This document shows, piece after piece, positions 44,384 to 56,408 of a stretch of 64,000 nt of DNA (positions are counted from its first letter, which is position 1; each line of letters starts with the position of its first letter). The stretch covers positions 39,004-103,003 of the forward strand of contig NW_027554298.1 in NCBI RefSeq assembly GCF_964340395.1, in the 5' to 3' direction. The position numbers were made by a program, and so were the translations under genes. Origin of the DNA: Glandiceps talaboti. Lineage: Eukaryota > Hemichordata > Enteropneusta > Spengelidae. The notes beneath the pieces were generated by a model. The model worked only from the letters and a program-made list of their open reading frames with translations, was not told the DNA's origin and ran no database searches.

Positions 44384-47300
44384 GGTTATGCTTTAGGACT
44401 TAGGTTATGCTTTAGGACTTAGGTTATGCTTTAGGACTTAGGTTATGCTTTAGGACTTAGGGTATGATTTAGGACTTAGGTTATGCTTTAGGACTTAGGT
44501 ATGATTTAGGACTTAGGTATGATTTAGGACTTAGCTAAAGATTTAGGAATTACGTTATGATTTAGGACTTATGTTATGATTTAGGACTTAGGTTATGATT
44601 TAGGACTTAGGTATGATTTAGGACTTAGCTAAAGATTTAGGAATTACATTATGATTTAGGACTTATGTTATGATTTAGGACTTAGGTTATGATTTAGGAC
44701 TTAGGTTATGCTTTAGGACTTAGGTATGATTTAGGACTTAGATATGCTTTAGGACTTAGTTATGATTTAGGACTTAGTTATGATTTAGGACTTAGGTTAT
44801 GATTAGGACTTACATATGATTTAAGACTTAGCTAAAGATTTAGGACTTAGATTATGATTTAGGACTTAGGTTATGCTTTAGGACTTAGGTTATGATTTAG
44901 GACTTAGGTATGATTTAGGACTTAGGTTATTACTTAGGACTTAGGCATGATTTAGGACTTACGTATGATTTAGGACTTAGATATGCTTTAGGACTTAGTT
45001 ATGATTTAGGACTTAGTTATGATTTAGGACTTAGGTTATGATTTAGGACTTAGGTTATGATTAGGACTTAGGTATGCTTTAAGACTTAGGTATGCTTTAG
45101 GACTTAGGTTATGCTTTAGGACTTAGGTATGCTTTAGGACTTAGCTAAAGATTTAGGAATTAGATTATGATTTAGGACTTAGGTTATGCTTTAGGACTTA
45201 TGTTATGATTTAGGACTTAGGTTATGCTTTAGGACTTAGGTTATGCTTTAGGACTTAGGTTATGCTTTAGGACTTAGGTTATACTTTAGGACTTAGGTTA
45301 TGATTTAGGACTTAGGTTATGATTTAGGACTTACGTATGATTTAGGACTTAGCTAAAGTTTTAGGACTTAGGTTATGATTAGGACTTAGGTATGCTTTAA
45401 GTCTTAGGTATGCTTTAGGACTTAGGTTATGATTTAGGACTTACATATGATTTAAGACTTAGCTAAAGATTTAGGACTTAGATTATGATTTAGGACTTAG
45501 GTTATGCTTTAGGACTTAGGTTATGATTTAGGACTTAGGTATGATTTAGGACTTAGGTTATTACTTAGGACTTAGGCATGATTTAGGACTTACGTATGAT
45601 TTAGGACTTAGATATGCTTTAGGACTTAGTTATGATTTAGGACTTAGTTATGATTTAGGACTTAGGTTATGATTGAGGACTTAGGTTATGATTAGGACTT
45701 AGGTATGCTTTAAGACTTAGGTATGCTTTAGGACTTAGGTTATGCTTTAGGACTTAGGTATGCTTTAGGACTTAGCTAAAGATTTAGGAATTAGATTATG
45801 ATTTAGGACTTAGGTTATGCTTTAGGACTTATGTTATGATTTAGGACTTAGGTTATGCTTTAGGACTTAGGTTATGCTTTAGGACTTAGGTTATGCTTTA
45901 GGACTTAGGTTATACTTTAGGACTTAGGTTATGATTTAGGACTTAGGTTATGATTTAGGACTTACGTATGATTTAGGACTTAGCTAAAGTTTTAGGACTT
46001 AGATTATGATTTAGGACTTAAGTATGATTTAGGACTTAGGTTATGCTTTAGGACTTAGGTTATGATTTAGGACTTAGGTATGATTTAGGACTTAGCTAAA
46101 GATTTAGGAATTAGATTATGATTTAGGACTTATGTTATGATTTAGGACTTAAGTTATGATTTAGGACTTAGGTTATGCTTTATGACTTAGGTTATGATTT
46201 AGGACTTAGGTTATGCTTTAGGACTTAGGTATGATTTAGGACTTAGGTTATTACTTAGGACTTAGGCATGATTTAGGACTTAGGTATGCTTTAGGACTTA
46301 GGTATGCTTTAAGACTTAGGTATACTTTAGGACTTAGGTATGCTTTAGGACTTAGGTTATGCTTTAGGACTTAGGTTATGCTTTAGGACTTAGGTTATGC
46401 TTTAGGACTTAGGTTATGATTTAGGACTTAGGTTATGCTTTAGGACTTAGGTTATGATTTAGGACTTAGGTTATGATTTAGGACTTAGATAAAGATTTAG
46501 GACTTAGGTATGATTTAGGACTTACGTATGATTTAGGACTTAGATATGCTTTAGGACTTAGTTATGATTTAGGACTTAGTTATGATTTAGGACTTAGGTT
46601 ATGATTTAGGACTTATGTTATGATTAGGACTTAGGTATGCTTTAGGACTTAGGTATGCTTTAAGACTTAGGTATGCTTTAGGACTTAGGTATGATTTAGG
46701 ACTTAGGTATGCTTTAGGACTTAGATATACTTTAGGACTTAGGTATGATTTAGGAATTAGATTATGATTTAGGACTTAGGTTATGCTTTATGACTTAGGT
46801 TATGCTTTAGGACTTAGGTTATGCTTTAGGACTTAGGTTATGCTTTAGGACTTAGGTTATGATTTAGGACTTAGGTTATGATTTAGGACTTAGGTTATGA
46901 TTAGGACTTAGGTATGCTTTAAGACTTAGGTATGCTTTAGGACTTAGGTATGATTTAGGAATTAGATTATGATTTAGGACTTAGGTTATGCTTTAGGACT
47001 TAGGTTATGCTTTTGGACTTAGGTTATGCTTTAGGACTTAGATTATGCTTTAGGACTTAGGTTATGCTTTAGGACTTAGGTTATGCTTTAGGACTTAGGT
47101 TATGATTTAGGAATTAGGTTATGATTTAGGACTTACGTATGATTTAGGACTTAGCTAAAGATTTAGGACTTAGATTATGATTTAGGACTTAAGTATGATT
47201 TAGGACTTAGGTTATGCTTTAGGACTTAGGTTATGATTTAGGACTTAGGTATGATTTAGGACTTAGGTTATTACTTAGGACTTAGGCATGATTTAGGACT

Positions 47301-48505
47301 TACGTATGATTTAGGACTTAGATATGCTTTAGGACTTAGTTATGATTTAGGACTTAGTTATGATTTAGGACTTAGGTTATGATTAGGACTTAGGTATGCT
47401 TTAAGACTTAGGTATGCTTTAGGACTTAGGTATGCTTTAGGACTTAGGTATGCTTTAGGACTTAGATATGCTTTAGGACTTAGGTATGATTTAGGAATTA
47501 GATTTTGATTTAGGACTTAGGTTATGCTTTATGACTTAGGTTATGCTTTAGGACTTAGGTTAGGCTTTAGGACTTAGGTTATGCTTTAGGACTTAGGTTA
47601 TACTTTAGGACTTAGGTTATGATTTAGGACTTAGGTTATGATTTAGGTCTTACGTATGATTTAGGACTTAGCTAAAGATTTAGGACTTAGATTATGATTT
47701 AGGACTTAAGTATGATTTAGGACTTAGGTTATGCTTTAGGACTTAGGTATGATTTAGGACTTAGGTTATTACTTAGGACTTAGGCATGATTTAGGACTTA
47801 CGTATGATTTAGGACTTAGATATGCTTTAGGACTTAGTTATGATTTAGGACTTAGGTTATGATTTAGGACTTAGGTTATGATTAGGACTTAGGTATGCTT
47901 TAAGACTTAGGTATGCTTTAGGACTTAGGTTATGATTTAGGACTTACGTATGATTTAGGACTTAGCTAAAGATTTAGGACTTAGATTATGATTTAGGACT
48001 TAAGTATGATTTAGGACTTATGTTATGATTTAGGACTTAGGTTATGATTTAGGACTTAGGTTATGCTTTAGGACTTAGGTATGATTTAGGACTTAGGTTA
48101 TACTTTAGGACTTATGTTATGATTTAGGACTTAGGTATGATTTAGGACTTAGCTAAAGATTTAGGACTTAAGTATGATTTAGGACTTAGCTAAAGTTTTA
48201 GGAATTAGATTATGATTTAGGACTTATGTTATGATTTAGGACTTAGGTATGATTTAGGACTTAAGTTATTACTTAGGACTTAGGTATGATTTAGGACTTT
48301 CGTATGATTTAGGACTTAGATATGCTTTAGGACTTAAATATGATTTAGGACTTAGGTTATGATTAGGACTTTGATATGCTTTAGGACTTAGGTTATGATT
48401 TAGGACTTAAATATGATTTAGGACTTAGGTTATGTTTTAGGACTTAGGTATGCTTTAGGACTTAGGTATGCTTTAAGACTTAGGTATGCTTTAGGACTTA
48501 GGTAT

Positions 48506-48520
48506 GGGTTAGGGTTTAGG
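48506..48520 (+). repeat. Telomere-like island GGGTTAGGGTTTAGG in the satellite
   Basis: One monomer reads GGTATGGGTTAGGGTTTAGG where neighbours read GGTATGATTTAGGACTTAGG. Four substitutions within nine bases create an exact TTAGGG at 48509-48514, flanked by GGG and TTTAGG. It is the only TTAGGG I noticed in the array. Confidence 0.7.
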
Positions 48521-51499
48521 TTATGATTTAGGACTTAGGTTATGATTAGGACTTAGGTATGCTTTAAGACTTAGGTATGCTTTAGGACTTAGGTTATGAT
48601 TTAGGACTTACGTATGATTTAGGACTTAGCTAAAGATTTAGGACTTAGATTATGATTTAGGACTTAAGTATGATTTAGGACTTATGTTATGATTTAGGAC
48701 TTAGGTTATGCTTTAGGACTTACGTTATGCTTTAGGACTTAGGTTATGCTTTAGGACTTAGGTTATACTTTAGGACTTAGGTTATGATTTAGGACTTAGG
48801 TATGATTTAGGACTTAGCTAAAGATTTAGGACTTAAGTATGATTTAGGACTTAGATATGCTTTAGGACTTAAATATGATTTAGGACTTAGGTTATGATTA
48901 GGACTTAGATATGCTTTAGGACTTAGGTTATGTTTTAGGACTTAGGTATGCTTTAGGACTTAGGTATGCTTTAGGACTTAGGTATGCTTTAAGACTTAGG
49001 TATGCTTTAGGACTTAGGTTATGATTTAGGACTTAGGTTATGATTTAGGACTTAGATAAAGATTTAGGACTTAGGTATGATTTAGGACTAACGTATGATT
49101 TAGGACTTAGATATGCTTTAGGACTTAGTTATGATTTAGGACTTAGTTATGATTTAGGACTTAGGTTATGATTTAGGACTTAGGTATGCTTTAGGACTTA
49201 GGTATGCTTTAAGACTTAGGTATGCTTTAGGACTTAGGTATGATTTAGGACTTAGGTATGCTTTAGGACTTAGATATACTTTAGGACTTAGGTATGATTT
49301 AGGAATTAGATTATGATTTAGGACTTAGGTTATGCTTTAGGACTTAGGTTATGCTTTAGGACTTAGGTTATGATTTAGGACTTAGGTTATGATTTAGGAC
49401 TTAGGTTATGATTAGGACTTAGGTATGCTTTAAGACTTAGGTATGCTTTAGGACTTAGGTATGATTTAGGAATTAGATTATGATTTAGGACTTAGGTTAT
49501 GCTTTAGGACTTAGGTTATGCTTTTGGACTTAGGTTATGCTTTAGGACTTAGATTATGCTTTAGGACTTAGGTTATGCTTTAGGACTTAGGTTATGCTTT
49601 AGGACTTACGTATGATTTAGGACTTAGCTAAAGATTTAGGACTTAGATTATGATTTAGGACTTAAGTATGATTTAGGACTTAGGTTATGCTTTAGGACTT
49701 AGGTTATGATTTAGGACTTAGGTTATGATTAGGACTTAGGTATGCTTTAAGACTTAGGTATGCTTTAGGACTTAGGTTATGATTTAGGACTTACGTATGA
49801 TTTAGGACTTAGCTAAAGATTTAGGACTTAGATTATGATTTAGGACTTAAGTATGATTTAGGACTTATGTTATGATTTAGGACTTAGGTTATGATTTAGG
49901 ACTTAGGTTATGCTTTAGGACTTAGGTATGATTTAGGACTTAGGTTATACTTTAGGACTTAGGTTATGATTTAGGACTTAGGTATGATTTAGGACTTAGC
50001 TAAAGATTTAGGACTTAAGTATGATTTAGGACTTAGCTAAAGTTTTAGGAATTAGATTATGATTTAGGACTTATGTTATGATTTAGGACTTAGGTATGAT
50101 TTAGGACTTAAGTTATTACTTAGGACTTAGGTATGATTTAGGACTTTCGTATGATTTAGGACTTAGATATGCTTTAGGACTTAAATATGATTTAGGACTT
50201 AGGTTATGATTAGGACTTTGATATGCTTTAGGACTTAGGTTATGATTTAGGACTTAAATATGATTTAGGACTTAGGTTATGTTTTAGGACTTAGGTATGC
50301 TTTAGGACTTAGGTATGCTTTAAGACTTAGGTATGCTTTAGGACTTAGGTATGCTTTAGGACTTAGGTTATGCTTTAGGACTTAGGTTATGCTTTAGGAC
50401 TTAGGTTATGCTTTAGGACTTAGGTTATGCTTTAGGACTTAGGTTATGATTTAGGACTTAGGTTATGATTTAGGACTTAGCTAAAGATTTAGGACTTAGG
50501 TATGATTTAGGACTTACGTATGATTTAGGACTTAGATATGCTTTAGGACTTAGGTTATGCTTTAGGACTTAGGTTATGCTTTAGGACTTAGGTTATGATT
50601 AGGACTTAGGTATGCTTTAAGACTTAGGTATGCTTTAGGACTTAGGTATGATTTAGGAATTAGATTATGCTTTAGGACTTAGGTTATGCTTTAGGACTTA
50701 GGTTATGCTTTAGGACTTAGGTTATGCTTGAGGACTTAGGTTATGCTTTAGGACTTAGGTTATGCTTTAGGACTTAGGTTATGCTTTAGGACTTAGGTTA
50801 TGCTTTAGGACTTAGGTTATGCTTTAGGACTTAGGTTATGATTTAGGACTTAGGTTATGATTTAGGACTTAGGTTATGCTTTAGGACTTAGGTATGATTT
50901 AGGACTTAGGTATGATTTAGGACTTAGCTAAAGATTTAGGAATTACATTATGATTTAGGACTTATGTTATGATTTAGGACTTAGGTTATGATTTAGGACT
51001 TAGGTTATGGTTTAGGACTTAGGTATGATTTAGGACTTAGGTTATTACTTAGGACTTAGGCATGATTTAGGACTTACGTATGATTTAGGACTTAGATATT
51101 CTTTAGGACTTAGTTATGATTTAGGACTTAGTTATGATTTAGGACTTAGGTTATGATTTAGGACTTAGGTTATGATTAGGACTTAGGTGTGCTTTAAGAC
51201 TTAGGTATGCTTTAGGACTTAGGTTATGATTTAGGACTTACGTATGATTTAAGACTTAGCTAAAGATTTAGGACTTAGATTATGATTTAGGACTTAGATT
51301 ATGATTTAGGACTTAAGTATGATTTAGGACTTAGGTTATGCTTTAGGACTTAGGTTATGATTTAGGACTTAGGTATGATTTAGGACTTAGCTAAAGATTT
51401 AGGAATTAGATTATGATTTAGGACTTATGTTATGATTTAGGACTTAAGTTATGATTTAGGACTTAGGTTATGCTTTAGGACTTAGGTATGATTTACGAC

Positions 51500-53679
51500 T
51501 TAGGTATGATTTAGGACTTACGTATGATTTAGGACTTAGATATGCATTAGGACTTAGGTATGATTTAGGACTTAGGTTATGCTTTAGGTTATGTTTTAGA
51601 ACTTAGGTATGATTTAGGACTTAGCTAAAGATTTAGGACTTAGATTATCATTTAGGACTTATGTTACGATTTAGGACTTAGGTATGATTTAGGACTTAGA
51701 TATGCTTTAGGACTTAGTTATGATTTAGGACTTAGATTATGATTTAGGCCTTAGGTATGATTTAGGACTTAGGTTATGCTTTAGGACTTAGGTATGATTT
51801 AGGACTTAGGTATGATTTAGTACTTAGGTATGATTTAGGACTTAGGTATGATTTAGGACTTATGTATGATTTAGGACTTAGGTATGATTTATGACTTAGG
51901 TATGATTTATGACTTAGGTATGCTTTAGGACTTAAGTTATGATTTAAGACTTAGGTATGATTTAGGACTTAGGTTATAATTTAGGACTTAGGTTATGATT
52001 TAGGACTAAGGTATGATTTAGGACTTAGCTAAAGATTTAGGACTTAGATTATGATTTAGGACTTAGGCTATGATTTAGGTTATGATTTAGGACTTCTCTA
52101 TGATTTAGGACTTAGGTTATGCTTTAGGACTTAGGTTATGATTTAGGACTTAGATATGCTTTAGGACTTAGGTATGCTTTAGGACTTAGGTATGTTTTAG
52201 GACTTAGGTATGCTTTAGGACTTAGAGTATGATTTAGGACTTAGGTATGATTTAGAACTTAGGTAATGATTTAGGACTTAGATTATGATTTAGGACTTTG
52301 GTTATGATTTAGGACTTAGGTTATGCTTTAGGACTTAGGTTATGCTTTAGGATTTAGGTTATGATTTAGGACTTAGGTTATGATTTAGGACTTAGGTATG
52401 ATTTAGGATTTAGGTATGCTTTAAGACTTAGGTATGCTTTAGGACTTAGCTTTGCTTTAAGACTTAGGTATGCTTTAGGACTTAGGTATGATTTAGAACT
52501 TAGGTAATGATTTAGGACTTAGATTATGATTTAGGACTTAGGTTATGATTTAGGACTTAGGTTATGCTTTAGGACTTAGGTTATGCTTTAGGACTTAGGT
52601 TATGATTTAGGACTTAGGTTATGATTTAGGACTTAGGTTATGATTTAGGACTTACGTATGATTTAGGACTTAGGTTATGATTTAGGACTTAGGTATGATT
52701 TAGGACTTAGGTTATGCTTTAGGACTTAGGTTATGATTTAGGACTTAGGTATGATTAGGACTTAGCTAAAGATTTAGGACTTAGATTATGATTTAGGACT
52801 TAGGTATGATTTAGGAGTTAGCTAAAGATTTAGGAATTAGATTATGATTTAAGACTTAGGTATGATTTAGGACTTAGCTAAAGAGTTATTACTTAGATTA
52901 TGATTTAGGACTTAGGTATGATTTAGGACTTAGGTTATGTTTTAGGACTTAGGTTATGATTTAGGACTTAGGTATGATTTAGGACTTAGCTAAAGATTTA
53001 GGAATTAGATTATGATTTAGGACTTAGGTATGATTTAGGACTTAGGTATGCTTTAAGACTTAGGTATGCTTTAGGACTTAGCTTTGCTTTAAGACTTAGG
53101 TATGCTTTAGGACTTAGGTATGATTTAGGACTTAGGTTATGCTTTAGGACTTAGGTTATGCTTTAGGACTTAGGTTATGCTTTAGGACTTAGGTTATGCT
53201 TTAGGACTTAGGTTATGATTTAGGACTTAGGTTATGATTTAGGACTTAGCTAAAGATTTAGGACTTAGGTATGATTTAGGACTTACGTATGATTTAGGAC
53301 TTAGATATGCTTTAGGACTTAGGTTATGCTTTAGGACTTAGGTTATGCTTTAGGACTTAGGTTATGATTAGGACTTAGGTATGCTTTAAGACTTAGGTAT
53401 GCTTTAGGACTTAGGTATGATTTAGGAATTAGATTATGCTTTAGGACTTAGGTTATGCTTTAGGACTTAGGTTATGCTTTAGGACTTAGGTTATGCTTTA
53501 GGACTTAGGTTATGCTTTAGGACTTAGATGTGCTTTAGGACTTAGGTATGATTTAGGAATTAGATTATGATTTAGGACTTAGGTTATGCTTTAGGACTTA
53601 GGTTATGATTTAGGACTTACGTATGATTTAGGACTAAGCTAAAGATTTAGGACTTATGTTATGATTTAGGACTTAGGTT
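51500..53679 (+). repeat. Degraded right edge of the satellite
   Basis: Single-base changes and partial monomers become much more frequent: CTTTAGGTTATGTTTTAGAAC near 51580, TTATCATTTAGG, TTACGATTT, GGACTTCTCTATG near 52093, AAAGAGTTATTACTTAG near 52880 and GGACTAAGCTAAAG near 53633. A more regular run of GGTTATGC monomers survives at 53140-53520. The last recognisable monomer is cut within GGACTTAGGTTG at about 53679. Confidence 0.75.
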
Positions 53680-53816
53680 GTCAGTGTGGTAGTTGGGTTG
53701 TTTTGTGGATGAACTGGAGGGGGTCACTATTATTAAGAACAACAGAAATTAAAAGTCACCGGCCCACCTCCAGTCATAAAAACTGATAGTTCCCTTCCTG
53801 CTGGTGATGTTAATTG

Positions 53817-53832
53817 AGGTCACGTGAGGTCA
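53817..53832 (+). promoter_or_regulatory. Perfect AGGTCA direct repeat with 4-bp spacer (DR4-like)
   Basis: AGGTCA at 53817-53822, spacer CGTG, AGGTCA at 53827-53832. This is the arrangement bound by RXR heterodimers of the thyroid-receptor/LXR type in animals. The spacer also completes a CACGTG E-box at 53821-53826. It lies about 140 bp outside the satellite edge. There is no recognised gene nearby, so function is only a possibility. Confidence 0.4.
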
Positions 53833-54243
53833 AAGATTAATCAAAATCGATAATCTAACTATACCTTTCAGTAAGACTGGTATATAATTAGTCTTCTATT
53901 AATATGTTGTAATATGTTGGGTTGTTTCTTTCCATTTATGTCACATTGCCCACATGTAATAGCTAATTATTTAAATGAAGACATTTGAATCAACTTAATT
54001 TCTAATTACCTTTTTTTCAGTTTGAGTTCTTTCATTTCTATCCATTCTGGATTCACTACTGTAAAGAAATGGAACATTCAACATTATACACATGATAACA
54101 CTTATAAATCATAATAACCATACATTATCAAATTATCTATGACCACAGGAAATTCAGTTAGGTGGCAATAATTTTCAAGCTACCTTTTTACAAATGTAAG
54201 GAAGTTTCTTAAAAAAGAACACCAATGGCATTGTAGCACTTCA

Positions 54244-54262
54244 TTTTTTTTTTTTTTTTTTT
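54244..54262 (+). repeat. Poly-T tract of 19
   Basis: Nineteen consecutive T followed by TTACC-like unique sequence. On the minus strand it could be the poly-A tail of a retrotransposed copy, but I see no recognisable body or flanking duplication. Confidence 0.5.
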
Positions 54263-55144
54263 ACCACATTTTTTTGCCAAAATCACACACAATCACCAAA
54301 TATGGGGTCCCAAAAAATATGCGGTCCTATGTTTTTTTAATTAAGGAGGCTCACTATTAATTATTAAATTACACTACAGGTTCTCCCAAATTTGTACAGG
54401 TGTAATCAAAGACTTGAAAAATCAAAATACATGTATGACAAAAATATTCAGTGTCAAGAGTCCAGTGTCCCCTGAACAAGGTAACAGGGGCACAGCACCC
54501 TTTTGGAAATTCATTGGCGCCCCCTTGCAAGTTTTGATGGGAAAAAATGAATCAAATATTTTTTCAAAAAACGACAGACATGTACTACTCAAGTACCAGA
54601 TCTATGCGTTGCGAGTATCATTGGCAACTCCTGTGTCTGCTACAGTCATGAGCATTACCAGTTCTGTCATGCGCTGTCGTGTGCAAGTAAAGGTCAAACC
54701 CCACTGCGTAATCTTCCTACGTCGACTGACTGACAGTTATATATTATGTATATAGCGTTTGATTACGTAATTATTGTTTGTGCCACCCCACCTCCGTGCA
54801 CCCCACCCCACTCATACGTCCATGCAGAGAACACGGTGACGAACAGTAAAACTTAAAAAGTCTTTACACAGAAAGATAGACAGGGAAAGGGAATTTCCTA
54901 GTATATTGTGTTGACATGTATTAACGTTTGATTAATAAATGCAATGTATCCTCTGTTTATTGTTTATTTGCATGGTGGTCTTTATGTGCGTCTTGCGTTC
55001 AATGTTTGCCGCAACTTGGTAATTACCCATCCAGATACATTGTACACAAAATTATATTACCAAGAAGTTTTATACGTACGTTCATGCGTTCTCAGTAGTA
55101 TAGCGCCACCAACATTCACGTTAACTTAAAAAGTATTTTAGTTC

Positions 55145-55202
55145 ACTAACTGACACCTACCAATCCGACTAATGTTTGGTGTATTACCATTTGTCAGTTA
55201 GT
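55145..55202. repeat. Short inverted repeat, 11-bp arms
   Basis: ACTAACTGACA at 55145-55155 pairs with TGTCAGTTAGT at 55192-55202 across a 36-bp loop. It might be the remnant of a small inverted-repeat element, but arms this short can arise by chance. Confidence 0.3.
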
Positions 55203-55587
55203 AGATATTTACACTGGTTATGGAAATATGTCACTAGTAATTTGCCAAATAGCCTACCAGTTTGAAGCCTCCCAGTTTGATCTAGGATTAGTTGTGCACT
55301 AATTAATTCAAAGTTGGTAAGCTACAAAGAGACAGAGAAGACGATAGTTTTGATTTAAAACTTTATCAACTAGAGATGTTATCTGATAAAAACATGAATA
55401 ACATTATAAAGCTAGGAAATCGCAAAGACACCCACTATTATTTATTCGACCTGGTGTCACCAAGGTTGGTGTGTAGGGGTGATCCTAAAGTTTAAAAATG
55501 TTTTTGTTTTTTTCCATGGAAAATTTTGGTCGGTTGGTCGATTTTTTCACTTTTTCACTTTCAGGGACCGGTCAGTTTCTTCGGTCA

Positions 55588-55618
55588 GGGGGCGGGGGGG
55601 GGGGGTTGATTGGTGGGG
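55588..55618 (+). repeat. G-run cluster, G-quadruplex candidate
   Basis: Five G (55588-55592), one C, twelve G (55594-55605), then TTGATTGGT and four G (55615-55618). The runs satisfy the usual G3+ quadruplex pattern. It is strikingly G-rich in an otherwise AT-rich spacer. Confidence 0.6.
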
Positions 55619-55817
55619 TCATCCTGTTTTTGAAATTGGCGGTCATGCTGTTTTGAATATTGTGACTGGGGTCATTTTATTTGGCTTGTGATAGAAAAAA
55701 TCCTTTTCTATAATGGCATAGCCTTGTCTGAAATTTGGTACATGTAAATAGTTGTTCTTGTCCCTGTTTCTTACATGAATTCTTTAATATTACTTATTAG
55801 TTCAAACATAACTATAA

Positions 55818-55820
<3 letters not shown>

Positions 55821-55849
<29 letters not shown>
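55821..55849 (+). repeat. Microsatellite (TACATA)n, about 5 copies
   Basis: Four perfect TACATA units and a fifth ending in G, followed by TAC. Confidence 0.85.
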
Positions 55850-56408
55850 GTACTACCCAGCTACCACACTAGTTACAGAGCATGTCATATAAATGCCTGG
55901 CTGTTTCACAATCAATGCTTCACTTATATTGCACTTTGAGGGAAAAGTGAAATAGTTTATAAAAGAAGTTAATCTAATTCTTCTACTCGCGATCGTCAGT
56001 ATGAACTTGTCAGAAGGGATTAATACACTTTCTATTTCGGATACTACATGTTATTGACACCACAAATCACCACATCTCATCAGATTCCAGTTTCTGTTAT
56101 ACCCTAGGTATGACCACCTAAAGTTCTCTGACATACCGGTGACTTTACTATACATGCAATATTAATAATGTCCCTGTACCAATTTTACGGGCCCATTTTT
56201 ATGTGACATGGGAAACTCATTTAAAACTTACATTTACGTTAGCTTTTCAAAGCTGGGAAATATTACCTCAAAGGTTATGAATAACCTAAAAGTTGCCTTA
56301 ATAGAAACAAAAAACCCTCCAGATCTGTCAGGACGACAACCCCCAAGGACTCCCTTAGCGCCAGAGGTCAAAGGGGGGAGGTCAGTGAGTTTTTGTCGAC
56401 CCGATCAT

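Larger units (their letters stand above)
40980..51500 (+). repeat. Satellite, loosely ordered zone
   Basis: The same monomer and orientation, but long collinear matches to the 15-kb unit are lost. Smaller repeats persist: for example a block near 48090-48480 (with GGACTTTCGTATG and GGACTTTGATATG) recurs near 49930-50340. Runs of near-pure GGTTATGC monomers appear at about 42666-42830 and 50640-50830. This fits an older or less homogenised part of the array. Confidence 0.7.
1..53679 (+). repeat. Satellite array, 18-19 bp monomer TTTAGGACTTAGGTTATGM
   Basis: The whole stretch is a head-to-tail array in one orientation. The commonest monomer is 19 bp, TTTAGGACTTAGGTTATGA or the same ending in C. 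A frequent 18-bp form has GGTATG in place of GGTTATG, and a shorter form ends TATGATTAGG. Recurrent variants are TTAGCTAAAG, TTACGTATGA, TTAGATATGC, GGTTATTACTTAGG, GGCATGA, TTTAAGACTT and TTAGGAATTAGATT. Each monomer holds two TTAGG cores, one base short of the TTAGGG telomere hexamer. TAG recurs on the + strand and TAA on the - strand, which explains the absence of long open frames. The left end is cut by the window; the right end is abrupt near 53679. The + strand is strongly G-over-C and T-over-A. No gene, transposon or other interruption was seen inside. Confidence 0.98.
53680..56408. other. Non-satellite AT-rich spacer, no recognised gene
   Basis: Mostly unique-looking DNA between the two repeat domains. 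I translated parts in several frames and recognised no protein family. The longest frames are short: 54432-54755 (+, about 107 codons from an ATG), 55307-55492 (+, 62 codons between stops, no obvious start, with an Asp/Lys/Leu-rich stretch) and 55479-55691 (+), which crosses a poly-G run and is unlikely to be coding. A C-rich patch of repeated CACCCCA lies near 54782-54812. The segment 55500-55690, with repeated GGTCGG/GGTCAG words, has the look of an old interspersed element, but I cannot name it. Confidence 0.6.

Noticed and set aside
1-53679. CRISPR-like array (regular short repeats)
   Set aside because: There are no unique spacers; every base belongs to the repeat, and there are no cas genes.
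1-53679. CENP-B box or other centromere protein motif in the satellite
   Set aside because: No monomer variant resembles the CENP-B box core (TTCG....A..CGGG). A centromeric role cannot be argued from sequence alone.
53692-53927. 12-bp direct repeat GTTGGGTTGTTT at 53692 and 53916 as target-site duplication
   Set aside because: The length is within chance expectation for a few kilobases, and no element structure lies between the copies.
54009-54021. Splice acceptor (CTTTTTTTCAG-like)
   Set aside because: A pyrimidine tract plus CAG is common in AT-rich DNA, and no exon follows that I can recognise.
54432-54755. Possible small + strand gene of about 107 codons
   Set aside because: No recognised family, no supporting splice or promoter context, and the composition looks like translated non-coding DNA. 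A frame this long can occur by chance in 2.7 kb.
55479-55691. Possible + strand gene of 70 codons
   Set aside because: It runs through a 12-G homopolymer and T-rich low-complexity sequence.
56365-56384. AGGTCA pair with 8-bp spacing
   Set aside because: This spacing is not a standard receptor arrangement and the sequence is a G-rich run, so it is only mentioned alongside the DR4.
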